50,226 bases of DNA from Clostridium tyrobutyricum DSM 2637 = ATCC 25755 = JCM 11008 (lineage in GTDB: Bacteria > Bacillota > Clostridia > Clostridiales > Clostridiaceae). The translations under genes were made by a program, and so were the position numbers. The notes beneath the pieces are model-generated. The model saw only the letters and a program-made list of their open reading frames with translations. It was not told the origin of the DNA and searched no databases. This document shows positions 1 through 8,983 of this stretch, piece after piece; positions within the stretch are counted from its first letter, which is position 1; each line of letters opens with the position of its first letter. The stretch spans positions 1-50,226 of the forward strand of contig NZ_APMH01000015.1 of the NCBI RefSeq assembly GCF_000359585.1. The letters run 5' to 3'.

Positions 1-10
1 TTAATATGTT

Positions 11-18
11 CTCCCCCT
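11..18 (-). promoter_or_regulatory. Possible ribosome site of a leftward gene lying outside the window
   Basis: Read on the minus strand this is AGGGGGAG, a good Shine-Dalgarno core, and the next bases run off the window edge. It may serve a gene whose start codon lies at or just beyond position 1. No coding sequence can be seen, so this is a weak call. The rest of 1-145 is AT-rich with no gene. Confidence 0.3.
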
Positions 19-145
19 TAACACGTTGATATTAAAAAACTTGCTTTGTATAGAAAATTTATTTTTTGAGGCTAAAATTTTCATGAAAAATCATAATAGT
101 AACTTTTAATTAATATTAATTATCGGGATTTTGGGGTATATCGGC

Positions 146-175
146 TTGAAATTTTTCGTAATCTAGTGTTATAAT
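146..175 (+). promoter_or_regulatory. Sigma-A type promoter for the 3D-domain cell-wall protein gene
   Basis: TTGAAA at 146-151 and a perfect TATAAT at 170-175 are separated by 18 bp. The promoter lies about 75 bp upstream of the ribosome site GGGGAGG (234-240) of the gene starting at 249. Confidence 0.6.
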
Positions 176-248
176 AAAAAACATGTTGACAAAACATAGT
201 GTTTTTAACCAAAGTTTTATTTAACAAAAGGTTGGGGAGGAGAACAAT

Positions 249-1283
249 TTGAGTAAAAAAATGTTATCTTCGATTATAACATCCGTTATAATCAGTGTCA
301 TGATAAGCGTCAATGTTTTCGCTGCATCAGACACTTTGAAACAAACTCAAGATAATAAAGCAAAATTGCAGGTAAAAGTTCAAAATTTAAATACGCAAAT
401 TAGCAGCGTTATAAGTAAAATTGATGAAAATAAAAAGCAGATGAATGCTATTGCTGAAAATATGAAAAATACTCAAGATAAATTAAATCGTATACAAAAG
501 GAAACAGAGGAAAGCAGGCGGCTATTTAACAAGAGGGCAAGGGCCATGTATATGTCAGGTACAGATGGATATATCGGGGTACTGTTTGGTTCTAGTGATA
601 TAGGTGATTTTCTGTCTAGGGTGGATACAATATCTAAAATAATGAAATTTGATAATGGTGTTATTAATAAATTGAAGAATGACCAACAGGCCATATCAAA
701 TCAAAAACAGAAATTAGTAGCTGAAAATAACAGACTTCAAACTTTAAGGTTGAACAGTCAGAATACTTTGGCAAAATTAAGCTCAGATGTAAAAGAGCAA
801 AAACAGCTTCTTGCTAATGCTTCTGCCAAGGAGAAAGAATTGATTGCAGCAGATATGAGGGCCAAGGAGGCAGCCAAAGCTAAGGCAGATGCAATTGCAC
901 AAACTTCAGCCAAGAAAACAGTTGCAAGCAAGGTATTGGTAGCCAGCAATTCTAGCAGCTCTAGAAACTCAGGAAATAGTATTTCTGTATCCCGTGGAAC
1001 ATCAACACCGTCTGTAGAGGCAAGTACAATTACAGTACAAGCTACTGCTTATACTGGAGGCGGATATACAGCTTCAGGTAGACAAGCAGCCGAAGGTGTT
1101 ATAGCAGTTGATCCTACAGTTATACCATTGGGATCCAGGGTATATGTAGATGGTTATGGATATGCCGTTGCTGCAGATACAGGAGGAGCTATTCAAGGAA
1201 ACATAATAGATCTGTATTTCTCTTCACAGTCAGCATGTGAAAACTGGGGCAGAAGAACCGTAACAGTTCATATACTTAAATAA
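249..1283 (+). CDS. Secreted coiled-coil protein with C-terminal 3D domain (cell-wall hydrolase-like)
   Basis: A 344-residue exported protein. Residues 1-26 form a signal peptide ending near VFAAS. Residues about 28-210 are a long, charged coiled coil of the CwlO/PcsB N-terminal type, with the typical segment RARAMYMSG...FLSRVDTI. A low-complexity Ser/Ala linker follows, and the last 80 or so residues are a 3D domain with its conserved aspartates in VAVDPTVIPLGS-like and AADTGG...IIDLYF motifs. 3D domains are double-psi barrels found in lytic transglycosylase-like wall enzymes, so cleavage or remodelling of peptidoglycan is likely but not proven. The start is TTG at 249, 8 nt after GGGGAGG; an ATG 12 nt further in lacks that spacing. 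It is monocistronic and ends at a strong terminator. Confidence 0.85.
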   Translation: MSKKMLSSIITSVIISVMISVNVFAASDTLKQTQDNKAKLQVKVQNLNTQISSVISKIDENKKQMNAIAENMKNTQDKLNRIQKETEESRRLFNKRARAMYMSGTDGYIGVLFGSSDIGDFLSRVDTISKIMKFDNGVINKLKNDQQAISNQKQKLVAENNRLQTLRLNSQNTLAKLSSDVKEQKQLLANASAKEKELIAADMRAKEAAKAKADAIAQTSAKKTVASKVLVASNSSSSRNSGNSISVSRGTSTPSVEASTITVQATAYTGGGYTASGRQAAEGVIAVDPTVIPLGSRVYVDGYGYAVAADTGGAIQGNIIDLYFSSQSACENWGRRTVTVHILK

Positions 1284-1359
1284 TATAGACGAGTTATATA
1301 AAATATCTTTTCTTAAAAAATGTTTTTTTCTTGAAAAGTCATAATATTATTATGTATAT

Positions 1360-1400
1360 AAAAGCCAATAAATTCAAATGAATTTATTGGCTTTTTAATA
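1360..1400. terminator. Bidirectional intrinsic terminator between convergent genes
   Basis: A perfect 16-bp stem (1360-1375 with 1380-1395) closes a 4-nt AAAT loop and is followed by T-rich sequence on both strands. It sits between the rightward 3D-domain gene and the leftward hybrid kinase gene. Confidence 0.85.
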
Positions 1401-1414
1401 TATTGGCGAGATAG

Positions 1415-3415
1415 TTATTTCAGAAATTTGTCTGTTATATTCCTTATTGTACGAATTGAAAATGGTTTTGCAATATAATCATCCATTCCACTTTCAATGC
1501 ATATTTCCCTGTCACCTGACATACTGTATGCAGTCATTGCTACTATAGGTATATGATTTCCGTTATGGATTTCATTTTTACGTATTATCTTTGTAGTATC
1601 AAGACCATTTAATTCAGGCATTTGTACATCCATTAGTATTAAATCTATATTATTGGTTTCCATGAGTTTTAGGGCCTGTTTGCCGTTATATGCACATATA
1701 TAATTATATCCGAGTTTTTTTAACATATCACAAGTTATTCGCATATTTATATCATTGTCTTCCACTATTAAAATTGTCTTATCTGATTTACTTGGTGAAA
1801 ATGTACTATTAATATTTAAATTATTAGAAGAGTTATAGCCCGATTCGCTGAAATCAAGTAGAAATTCTGATGTAAAGTAAAAAGTGCTTCCTTTATCTTC
1901 GGTACTTTCAAACCATATATCACCATTCATAATTTTTACGAGTTCTTTTGAGATTGAAAGCCCAAGGCCGGTACCGGCATAGTATTTGTTGTAGGATATA
2001 TCCTGCTGAGTGAATTCTTTAAAAATATTCTTTTCGAATTTATCTTTAATTCCAATACCTGTATCTTTTATACAAAATTCAAGAATTATTTTTTCATTTA
2101 GTTGAGACTGTAATTTTACTTTCAACAGTATACTGCCTTTGTCAGTGAATTTAATAGCGTTGTTAAATAAATTTATAAGTACTTGTTTTAGTTTAAGTTC
2201 ATCTCCAGCTATTTTATGAGGTATAAGAGGATCTATGAAATAAGTAAACTCCAATTGCTTGTTGCTACAGGCAAAAGAAACCTCTTTTATAAGCATATCC
2301 ATCATATTTTTAAAATCAAATACCTTTATGGAAACATCAATATTTCCTGATTCTATTTTTGATATATCTAAAATATTATTTATTATATTCAATAGATGTT
2401 TTGATGAATTTTTTAATATCTTAATATAGGGCTGTTCATCCTTACTTAAATTCATTAAATCCAGAAGCTCTACTGCACCTATGATTCCGTTTAACGGAGT
2501 TCTTATTTCATGGCTCATATTTGCTAAAAACTGGCTTTTGGCGGTATTTGCATTTTCGGCCTCAGTTTTGGCTCTGCCAAGTTCTATATAGTTGGTTCTC
2601 AATTCTTCTTCTGTGGCTGTGAGTTCTTCATATATAGAGGTAAGTTCTTCGTATTTATTTCTTAGTTCTCGTTCACGAGTTACCTTGTCTGTGATATTCC
2701 TGGCTATTGTTGATGCAGCTATAACCTCTTTATTTCTATTATAAATTGGTGAGACACTTATGGATACGAATAGTTTTTTACCACTTTTATTTATTCGTAA
2801 AGTTTCATAATGTTTTATCTTTATATTATTTTTTATTTTATCGAGTATTAAAAAAATGTCTTCTTTGCTTTCTTCAGGTATAAGTGTAGATATGCTTTTG
2901 CCTATAATTTCCTCTTCAGAATATCCATATAGAAGTTCAGCACCTCTATTCCAGCTTGTAATTGTTCCATCTAAAGTTTTACTTAAAATAGCATCATCTG
3001 AATCTTCAACAATTGAAGCAAACCTTAGTAATTCTTCTTTTCTTTTAATTCTGTCAGTAATATCTTTTATTATACTTAGAATTAGTATTTCTGAATTATA
3101 ATTTACTCTAATACAGCATATTTCAACAGGGAAACTTGAGCCATCTTTTTTATAGTGAAATGTTTGAAATTCTATTCTTTTATCCTCTGTATTTTTAATA
3201 TGTTCATTTATATCCATGGAATTATTATGTATGCCTCTTAATTTACATATATTCATGGATAAAAACTCATCTTTTGAATATCCATAGTATTCTAAAGATT
3301 TTTTATTCACATATACGATTTTTCCATCTAAATTTAATAATATTATTATATCTTGTGAATTCTCCAGTGAACTTTTGTATACTTTAAAGTTGTCATCATT
3401 TGTTGAAATATCCAA
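1415..3415 (-). CDS. PAS-containing hybrid sensor histidine kinase with C-terminal receiver
   Basis: A 666-residue cytoplasmic-looking kinase with no clear membrane span. Two PAS domains (about 10-125 and 130-250) lead through a coiled coil (about 250-295) to a HisKA domain with H-box FLANMSHEIRTPLNG (His302), then an HATPase domain with N box NLFNNAIKF, G1 box DTGIGI and G2 box GTGLGLS, and a receiver domain with phospho-acceptor Asp596 in LILMDVQMP and a conserved AKPF lysine. No output domain follows, so signal probably passes to another protein by phosphotransfer. The start is TTG at 3415, 6 nt after GGAGGTG; a more upstream TTG at 3430 would overlap that ribosome site. It lies 2 bp after the GGDEF-EAL gene stop, so the two are co-transcribed and probably functionally linked. 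Confidence 0.88.
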   Translation of the reverse strand: MDISTNDDNFKVYKSSLENSQDIIILLNLDGKIVYVNKKSLEYYGYSKDEFLSMNICKLRGIHNNSMDINEHIKNTEDKRIEFQTFHYKKDGSSFPVEICCIRVNYNSEILILSIIKDITDRIKRKEELLRFASIVEDSDDAILSKTLDGTITSWNRGAELLYGYSEEEIIGKSISTLIPEESKEDIFLILDKIKNNIKIKHYETLRINKSGKKLFVSISVSPIYNRNKEVIAASTIARNITDKVTRERELRNKYEELTSIYEELTATEEELRTNYIELGRAKTEAENANTAKSQFLANMSHEIRTPLNGIIGAVELLDLMNLSKDEQPYIKILKNSSKHLLNIINNILDISKIESGNIDVSIKVFDFKNMMDMLIKEVSFACSNKQLEFTYFIDPLIPHKIAGDELKLKQVLINLFNNAIKFTDKGSILLKVKLQSQLNEKIILEFCIKDTGIGIKDKFEKNIFKEFTQQDISYNKYYAGTGLGLSISKELVKIMNGDIWFESTEDKGSTFYFTSEFLLDFSESGYNSSNNLNINSTFSPSKSDKTILIVEDNDINMRITCDMLKKLGYNYICAYNGKQALKLMETNNIDLILMDVQMPELNGLDTTKIIRKNEIHNGNHIPIVAMTAYSMSGDREICIESGMDDYIAKPFSIRTIRNITDKFLK

Positions 3416-3416
3416 T

Positions 3417-5111
3417 TTAAGCACCTCCAAGGGTATTTCCTTTTATCAATAATTTTTCTACTTCGCATATAGGCAGTGGTTTACTGAAGTAATATCCCTG
3501 TATTATGGTGCATCCAATTTCTGAAAGTAAGTCCAGCTGTTTTTTTGTTTCCACGCCTTCGGCAATTACTTCATAGTTTAGTAATTTTGATAAATTAATT
3601 ATGCAACTTACTACAGCTTTATTTTTTTTGCTGTAAATATTATCTATGAATGATTTATCTATCTTTATTGTGTTTATAGGAAGATTAGTCAGGTAATTTA
3701 ATGAAGAATAACCAGTTCCGAAGTCATCTATTGAAACTCTTATTCCATTTTTTAAAAGTATATCTATTGTTTCAAGTTTGGATGTAGACAGGTTTATCAA
3801 TGTACCTTCTGTTATTTCAACTTCAAGTATAGAAGGTGAAACAGCATATTTTTTATATGTATTGGTAAATTTGTATATAAAATCTGGTTTTCTAAGCTGG
3901 ATAGGTGAAACATTGATTGACATTTTTTTTAGCTCGATTCCTTTAATATTCATAGCATGTATCACTTTACAGACACAATTTAAAGTCCAGTCACCTATTT
4001 CTACTATGAGTCCAGTTTTTTCAGCTATAGGTATAAATTCAGCTGGAGAAATACAACCTAATTTTTGGCTTTCCCATCTTAGTAAGGATTCAAATCCTAT
4101 TATTTCATTATTTTTAGAGTTAATCTGGGGTTGATACAACATATGGAATTCATTATTTTTAATAGCAGATTTAAGTTCTTGTTCTATAGTGAGCCTCCTA
4201 TTGTATAAATCAAATATGTTTTTTTGAAAAAAGGTAAAATTGTTTTTACCACTTATTTTTGATTTATATAAAGCAAGATCAGAATATTTGTACAATTCAT
4301 TTATATCGTTACTGTCTTTAGGAAATATAGAGATTCCCATACTTATAGTTATGTATATTTGTTCATATTTAACTTCAAATGGCTTTTTTAAGTAATTGAG
4401 TATATTATCGCATAAATTTGTTACTTCCTTATAGGAATTGAATTTATCTACAATTATCATAAATTCATCTCCAGCCATACGGTAAATTTTCCCAGAATCT
4501 TTTATGGCTGAGATCATGAGTTGAGAAAATATTATAAGAAGTAAGTCTCCATAGTCATGTCCAAATGTATCATTAACCAATTTAAGCCCATCAATATCTA
4601 AAAATATTAAAGCACCTTTTTTAGAATTTTGCAGCATTATTCTAAGATTGTTTGTAAATAAAAATCTATTTGGAATTCCTGTTAGAGAATCATAATATGC
4701 TAAATATTTAATTTGTTCTTCCAATAATTTTTTCTCGGTAATATCCATTAAAGACCCGGATAGGAATTTTTTACCTTCCTTAGAGGTCTTTGTAGTTTTT
4801 CCTGTAATAAGAAAGTATTTGATTTTGCCATCTTTAGTTAAGATTCTGAAATCACTTCGATATGTAGTCGTATTTCCATTCATGAAAAAAGTCAAATCAT
4901 TTTTGGCACTTGTTCTATCGTCACTTACAACAATTTTTTCTATAAAGTCCAATAAATTTATGAATGAATCTGAGTCATAACCTGTTATATCAACTAAATT
5001 ATTTGAAAAGAATATTTTAGAATTTTCTGTACACCACTCCCAAAGTACTATGTTTGCCCCTCTTAAAGCTCTAATATATGTTTGTTCATTATATGTATAG
5101 TTTGTTTGCAT
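3417..5111 (-). CDS. PAS-GGDEF-EAL cyclic-di-GMP synthase/phosphodiesterase
   Basis: A 564-residue soluble protein. The PAS domain (about 10-135) is followed by a GGDEF domain (about 140-295) whose signature reads AGDEF (in YRMAGDEFMI) instead of GGDEF, and by an EAL domain (about 305-555). The EAL half keeps the catalytic set: ESLLRW, NVSPIQL, EVEITE, IDDFGTGYSS, IKIDKSF, AEGVET and IIQGYYFSKP. Phosphodiesterase activity is therefore likely. AGDEF variants have been reported active elsewhere, so a bifunctional enzyme is possible. The ATG at 5111 is preceded by AAGGAGGTGG (5115-5124). It is first gene of a two-gene leftward unit with the hybrid kinase. Its likely target in this window is motility, through the PilZ protein at 47.4 kb. 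Confidence 0.9.
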   Translation of the reverse strand: MQTNYTYNEQTYIRALRGANIVLWEWCTENSKIFFSNNLVDITGYDSDSFINLLDFIEKIVVSDDRTSAKNDLTFFMNGNTTTYRSDFRILTKDGKIKYFLITGKTTKTSKEGKKFLSGSLMDITEKKLLEEQIKYLAYYDSLTGIPNRFLFTNNLRIMLQNSKKGALIFLDIDGLKLVNDTFGHDYGDLLLIIFSQLMISAIKDSGKIYRMAGDEFMIIVDKFNSYKEVTNLCDNILNYLKKPFEVKYEQIYITISMGISIFPKDSNDINELYKYSDLALYKSKISGKNNFTFFQKNIFDLYNRRLTIEQELKSAIKNNEFHMLYQPQINSKNNEIIGFESLLRWESQKLGCISPAEFIPIAEKTGLIVEIGDWTLNCVCKVIHAMNIKGIELKKMSINVSPIQLRKPDFIYKFTNTYKKYAVSPSILEVEITEGTLINLSTSKLETIDILLKNGIRVSIDDFGTGYSSLNYLTNLPINTIKIDKSFIDNIYSKKNKAVVSCIINLSKLLNYEVIAEGVETKKQLDLLSEIGCTIIQGYYFSKPLPICEVEKLLIKGNTLGGA

Positions 5112-5140
5112 ATTCCACCTCCTTAAGATATATGCAATGC

Positions 5141-5212
5141 TAAATTAAAATTTAATTTAAAATGACACTATAAACCTGATTGTACTATTATAGTATAAAT
5201 TAAAATTTAATT
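5141..5212. repeat. Pair of identical AT palindrome-like direct repeats between divergent genes
   Basis: TAAATTAAAATTTAATT occurs at 5141-5157 and again at 5196-5212, 55 bp apart, in the gap between the leftward GGDEF-EAL gene and the rightward prepilin peptidase gene. Each copy contains the palindrome AAATTAAAATTTAATTT or nearly so. They could be operator sites, but AT richness makes chance similarity possible. Confidence 0.4.
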
Positions 5213-5284
5213 CTAGAGCATAGGAGTATTGTATTAAAAAAAAATTAATGATAAAATAAAAACATAAATTATGGAGAATTTAAC

Positions 5285-6034
5285 ATGTATATTTATTTTG
5301 GTATAATCGTATTTGTTTTTGGCATTGTAATAGGAAGTTTTCTAAATGTATGTATATATAGAATACCCAAACAACAATCTATAGCATATCCGCCTTCACA
5401 TTGTACCAGCTGCAGCAGCAAACTCAAGTGGTATGATTTGGTTCCTATATTAAGTTATATTATTCTCAAAGGAAAGTGTAGATACTGTAAACATAACATA
5501 TCAATAAGATATCCCATTTTAGAGCTTATAACAGGTTTATTGTATTTTTTTATATATGTAAAGTTTGGTATAGGTATAGTTTTTATGAAATATGCAGTAT
5601 TTATAAGTATTATGATTGTTATAGGAATGATAGATTTTGATACTACTGACGTTTATTTTAAAACTATAATTGTAGGAATAGCTGCTTCAATAATATTTTT
5701 ATTGCTACATTATTATAGTGGAGAATTTATAATAGATTATATTTATGGTGGAATATTTGGTGCAGGAATTTTATCATTTATAATTGTTATAACAAAAGGT
5801 GGTATGGGTTGGGGAGATATGGAAATATGTCTTGTGTGCGGGTTGTTTTTAGGACTTAAACTTACACTTGTAATGCTATTTTTATCCTTTATTATAGGAG
5901 CCGTTATAGGAATAATTCTTATTTTGTCAGGTGTGAAATCGAGAAAGGACTATATACCTTTTGGGCCATTTGTTGTAATGGCATCTGTTATTACAGTATT
6001 TGTTGGACAAAATATTTTAAATTGGTATTTATAA
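5285..6034 (+). CDS. Prepilin peptidase / N-methyltransferase (type IV leader peptidase)
   Basis: A 249-residue polytopic membrane protein of the A24A aspartic peptidase family. The N-terminal half has GSFLNVCIYRIPK and the two CxxC pairs CTSC and CRYC that usually bind zinc in the methyltransferase domain. The two catalytic aspartates appear as IGMIDFDT and as the GxGD-like motif GMGWGDMEI. About seven to eight hydrophobic spans are visible. It would cleave and methylate prepilins or competence pseudopilins at the membrane. No pilus genes are next to it, so its substrates are encoded elsewhere. The start is ATG at 5285; the upstream sequence (TATGGAGAATTTAAC) has GGAG at a usable distance. 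Confidence 0.92.
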   Translation: MYIYFGIIVFVFGIVIGSFLNVCIYRIPKQQSIAYPPSHCTSCSSKLKWYDLVPILSYIILKGKCRYCKHNISIRYPILELITGLLYFFIYVKFGIGIVFMKYAVFISIMIVIGMIDFDTTDVYFKTIIVGIAASIIFLLLHYYSGEFIIDYIYGGIFGAGILSFIIVITKGGMGWGDMEICLVCGLFLGLKLTLVMLFLSFIIGAVIGIILILSGVKSRKDYIPFGPFVVMASVITVFVGQNILNWYL

Positions 6035-6086
6035 AATGTTAAAATGTAAGGTTTCTTAAGTAGAGGCTTACTATTAATATAATGAA

Positions 6087-6107
6087 AAGAGTCTTAAAAT
6101 GACTCTT
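6087..6107. terminator. Short hairpin between convergent genes
   Basis: AAGAGTC (6087-6093) pairs with GACTCTT (6101-6107). It lies just past the leftward gene's stop and after the prepilin peptidase gene. The T tract is poor, so it is a weak terminator. Confidence 0.5.
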
Positions 6108-6108
6108 C

Positions 6109-8157
6109 TCAATTAAAAAGTTTTTTTAACTGTAAAGTATCTATAATTGGACTTTTGCATGAAAAATTCTCACATATATATACAGTAGGTTTTCCATTAA
6201 TACTTTGATAATTTCCTATAAATGAACATATATTTTTTAAATCCTTATCTGAATTTGAATATAGGATGGAAACATTAAATGGACTAAATTGTTCATTTAT
6301 TATATTCAGTACTTCTTCTGTTTCGACACTGTTATTTCCAGGTACAATTACAATTTGCCTTGTGGAAGTTTTTGAAAACAATAGTGCTATCATTGAAAAG
6401 CAATATGCCGTTGGATAACTTTCTATTTCTTTTGAAAAGTTTTTGAGCAATTTTTGTGCTCTGTCATCTAATTTGTAGTTTCCCGTTAAATGGGATAGTC
6501 TCATTAAATTTAGTGCACATACTGAGTTACCTGATGGAAGTGCTCCGTCATATATTTCCTTAGGTCTTGAGATAAGCTTTTCACTGTCATTGCCATATAA
6601 AAAGAATCCTCCATGTTTTTCATCCCAAAACAGTTTGAATGAGTCTTCAGTTAAGTCCACTGCTCTCTTTAAATATTTTGAACTATATGTTGTTTCATAT
6701 AATTCTATTAATCCCCATGTCAAAAATGCGTAATCATCTATATATCCAGGAAAGGAAGCTTCACCATCACGATATCTTGCCAGCAGACGGCCGTCTTTTC
6801 CAATAAGATTTTTATAAATAAAGTCCAGAGCCCTTTCAGCTGCTTCAGTATATTTTCTGTTTTTCAATATTCTACCGGCCATTGCCATGGCGGTTATCAT
6901 CAGGCCGTTCCATGAAGTCAAAATTTTATCATCCTTATGAGGAGGTACTCTTTTATTTCTGTAATTGAATAATTTTTTAATATAGTTTTTTATAATATCT
7001 CTATCTTCAGTAGAAATATCAGTTCCAATTAAATTAGGTATATTTTTACCATCAAAATTACCATGGGAAGTTATATTGAAGTAGAAACAGAATTTATTTC
7101 CATCTTCTTCTCCAAGTATATCTTTTATTTCATCTTTGGACCAAATGTAAAATTTACCTTCAATGCCTTCAGAATCCGCATCTTCAGCAGAATAAAAGCC
7201 ACCATTGCTTGAAGTCATGTCTCTTAAAATATAAGTTAGTATTTGCTCCGCAATTTCAGAATATATTTTTTTACCTGAGACCTGAAAGGTTTCCAAATAT
7301 GCAATTGCAATCAATGCATTGTCATATAACATTTTTTCAAAGTGAGGTACAAGCCATTTCTCATCTGTGGAGTAACGGCTGAAACCATAACCTATATGAT
7401 CGTATATACCTCCACGATACATGGATTCAAGTGTTTTTTCTACAATCTTTAAAGCGTAGTCATCTTTAGTGTTTTTCCAGTATCTCAACAAAAAGAGAAG
7501 GTTTTGTGGCGTTGGAAATTTTGGTGAGATTCCAAAACCTCCATAGTGTGGGTCAAAGTTTTCCTCTAGCTTTATAAAAGTTCTATCTAATATATCATCA
7601 GAAAATTCAATACTGGAATTTCTATTTGAAGAATCTATTGTATTTAATATGCTTTGACTTGTTTTTAATATTTCATTTCTATTGTTTTTCCAGGAATTGT
7701 TTATATATTCTAGAATTTCAATTAATCCAATTCCATGAAGATTTTTATTTTTAGGAAAGTACGTACCTGCAAAAAATGGCTCTTGGTCTGGAGTTATAAA
7801 AATTGTAAGAGGCCATCCACCGCTTCCTGTAAGGGATTGACATACACTCATGTAAATACTGTCAATATCAGGTCTTTCCTCTCTATCTACCTTTATGGAA
7901 ATAAAGTCATCATTTAATATTTTAGCTACTTCTATATCTTCAAAGCTTTCATGTTCCATTACATGGCACCAGTGGCAAGTAGATTTAGTGACCTACTAAG
8001 AATACCCAATAGATAAAAAGACAGGTTTATCTTCGAATTTTGCTTTTGCAAATGCTTCATCACACCAAGGAAACCAGTTGACTGGATTGTAGGCGTGTTG
8101 AAGTAAATATGGTGATTTTTCATTTATTAATCTATTGGGTGTATTAGTTAGGCTCAT
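6109..8157 (-). pseudogene. DUF255/YyaL (SPATA20-like) thioredoxin-domain protein, interrupted by 18-nt in-frame insertion with two TAG stops
   Basis: The full frame runs from ATG 8157 (ribosome site AGGAGGTGG at about 8162-8170) to TGA 6109. The first 53 codons give the conserved family N-terminus ([18 protein letters not shown]-type) ending in LSIGYS. The family then continues TCHWCHVMEHESF; here 18 nt, TAGTAGGTCACTAAATCT read on the minus strand (7998 to 7981), are inserted first. They add two consecutive TAG codons (7998-7993) without changing frame, and the remaining 610 or so codons are intact. The family has an N-terminal thioredoxin-like domain with CxxC and a C-terminal six-hairpin-glycosidase-like helical domain, function poorly known. 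A fragment could start at ATG 7959, but it would lack the CHWC redox motif and has no ribosome site. Probably inactivated recently; bypass of the stops cannot be excluded from sequence. Confidence 0.85.
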
Positions 8158-8316
8158 AAGACCACCTCCTTTTAAATATTTATAAATATAGTATATCCTA
8201 AGATGATTTTTTCAATCAATAGGAATAAAAATATTATAATTGAATTAATATTAAATATAGAATATACATTAATTTAGAAGAGAAGAAAAATTTACAGTGG
8301 AAAATATAAACAGTGG

Positions 8317-8345
8317 TTGAAATAAATTAAATATTCCACTATAAT
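8317..8345 (+). promoter_or_regulatory. Consensus sigma-A promoter before broken coiled-coil gene
   Basis: TTGAAA (8317-8322), a 17-bp spacer and TATAAT (8340-8345). Its quality suggests the broken gene just downstream was, and may still be, transcribed. Confidence 0.65.
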
Positions 8346-8370
8346 TAAATTACCCTAAGAGGTCGGAAAA

Positions 8371-8785
8371 ATGTTAGATAAATAGGATGTTGAAGTTATA
8401 AAGGAATTGCTAAAAAGTGCTATACAGCCGATAAATGACAAACTAGACGAACATTCAGCAAAATTAAATGAATTACAAACAGGACAAAACAAACATTCAA
8501 TAATACTTGAAGAATTAAAAAGTAATATGAATACAGTAATAGAAGGACAGCAGCACACACTGAACAAATTGACCGCCAGTTTACATCATTAAATAAGGAC
8601 ATAAAAGAGGATAGTACATTGATTAAATCGGCCTTAAAATCAGTGTCAAGTGATGTAAAAAACATAAAACAGAAACTGATACATTAGAAGAAAAATTTGA
8701 AGAAATAAAAGATGTCACCACTCAAAATAGCTATGATGTGCAAGGCTTGAGAAATAGTTATAAAAAGAAATTACAAGAGGGATAA
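8371..8785 (+). pseudogene. Broken small coiled-coil protein gene (one TAG stop, two frameshifts)
   Basis: Starting at ATG 8371, codon 5 is TAG (8383-8385); the frame then runs as a helical, charged coiled coil (KELLKSAIQPINDKLDEHSA...). Near 8555-8562 an apparent 2-nt expansion in a CACACA tract moves the frame; translation continues in another frame (HTEQIDRQFTSLNKDIKE...VKNIK), and near 8667-8675 a second shift restores a frame ending LRNSYKKKLQEG and TAA at 8785. Joined, the pieces make one coiled-coil protein of about 137 residues, similar in style to short clostridial or phage-associated coiled-coil proteins of unknown role. No function is assigned. Confidence 0.75.
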
Positions 8786-8792
8786 AAGTTAC

Positions 8793-8821
8793 AGAGTCTA
8801 TATAAAGGCTCTTATTTTTTT
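8793..8821 (+). terminator. Intrinsic terminator after broken coiled-coil gene
   Basis: AGAGTC (8793-8798) pairs with GGCTCT (8807-8812) with one T-G wobble, followed by TTATTTTTTTA. The 8822-8970 stretch has no convincing gene or promoter. Confidence 0.65.
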
Positions 8822-8983
8822 ATGTGAAAATAGATTGTTAAAAAGAGGATCAAAAGGGTAAAGAGTGAAGTCATGTTGCAAGGTATTTAAATGTATATTA
8901 TTACATATAATAGAAAATAATAAAAGTAAAAGAAAAGAAATGTATATGTTTATATATCTTTAAAAATGTGAGGAGAGATTATT

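Noticed and set aside
3778-4134. 118-codon plus-strand frame
   Set aside because: It is antisense to the EAL domain of an intact enzyme gene and has no ribosome site.
7981-7998. Pyrrolysine or general TAG readthrough as explanation for the DUF255 stops
   Set aside because: TAG ends many intact genes in the window, the two TAGs fall inside extra codons not found in the family, and no amber tRNA is seen here. Readthrough would also insert six extra residues.
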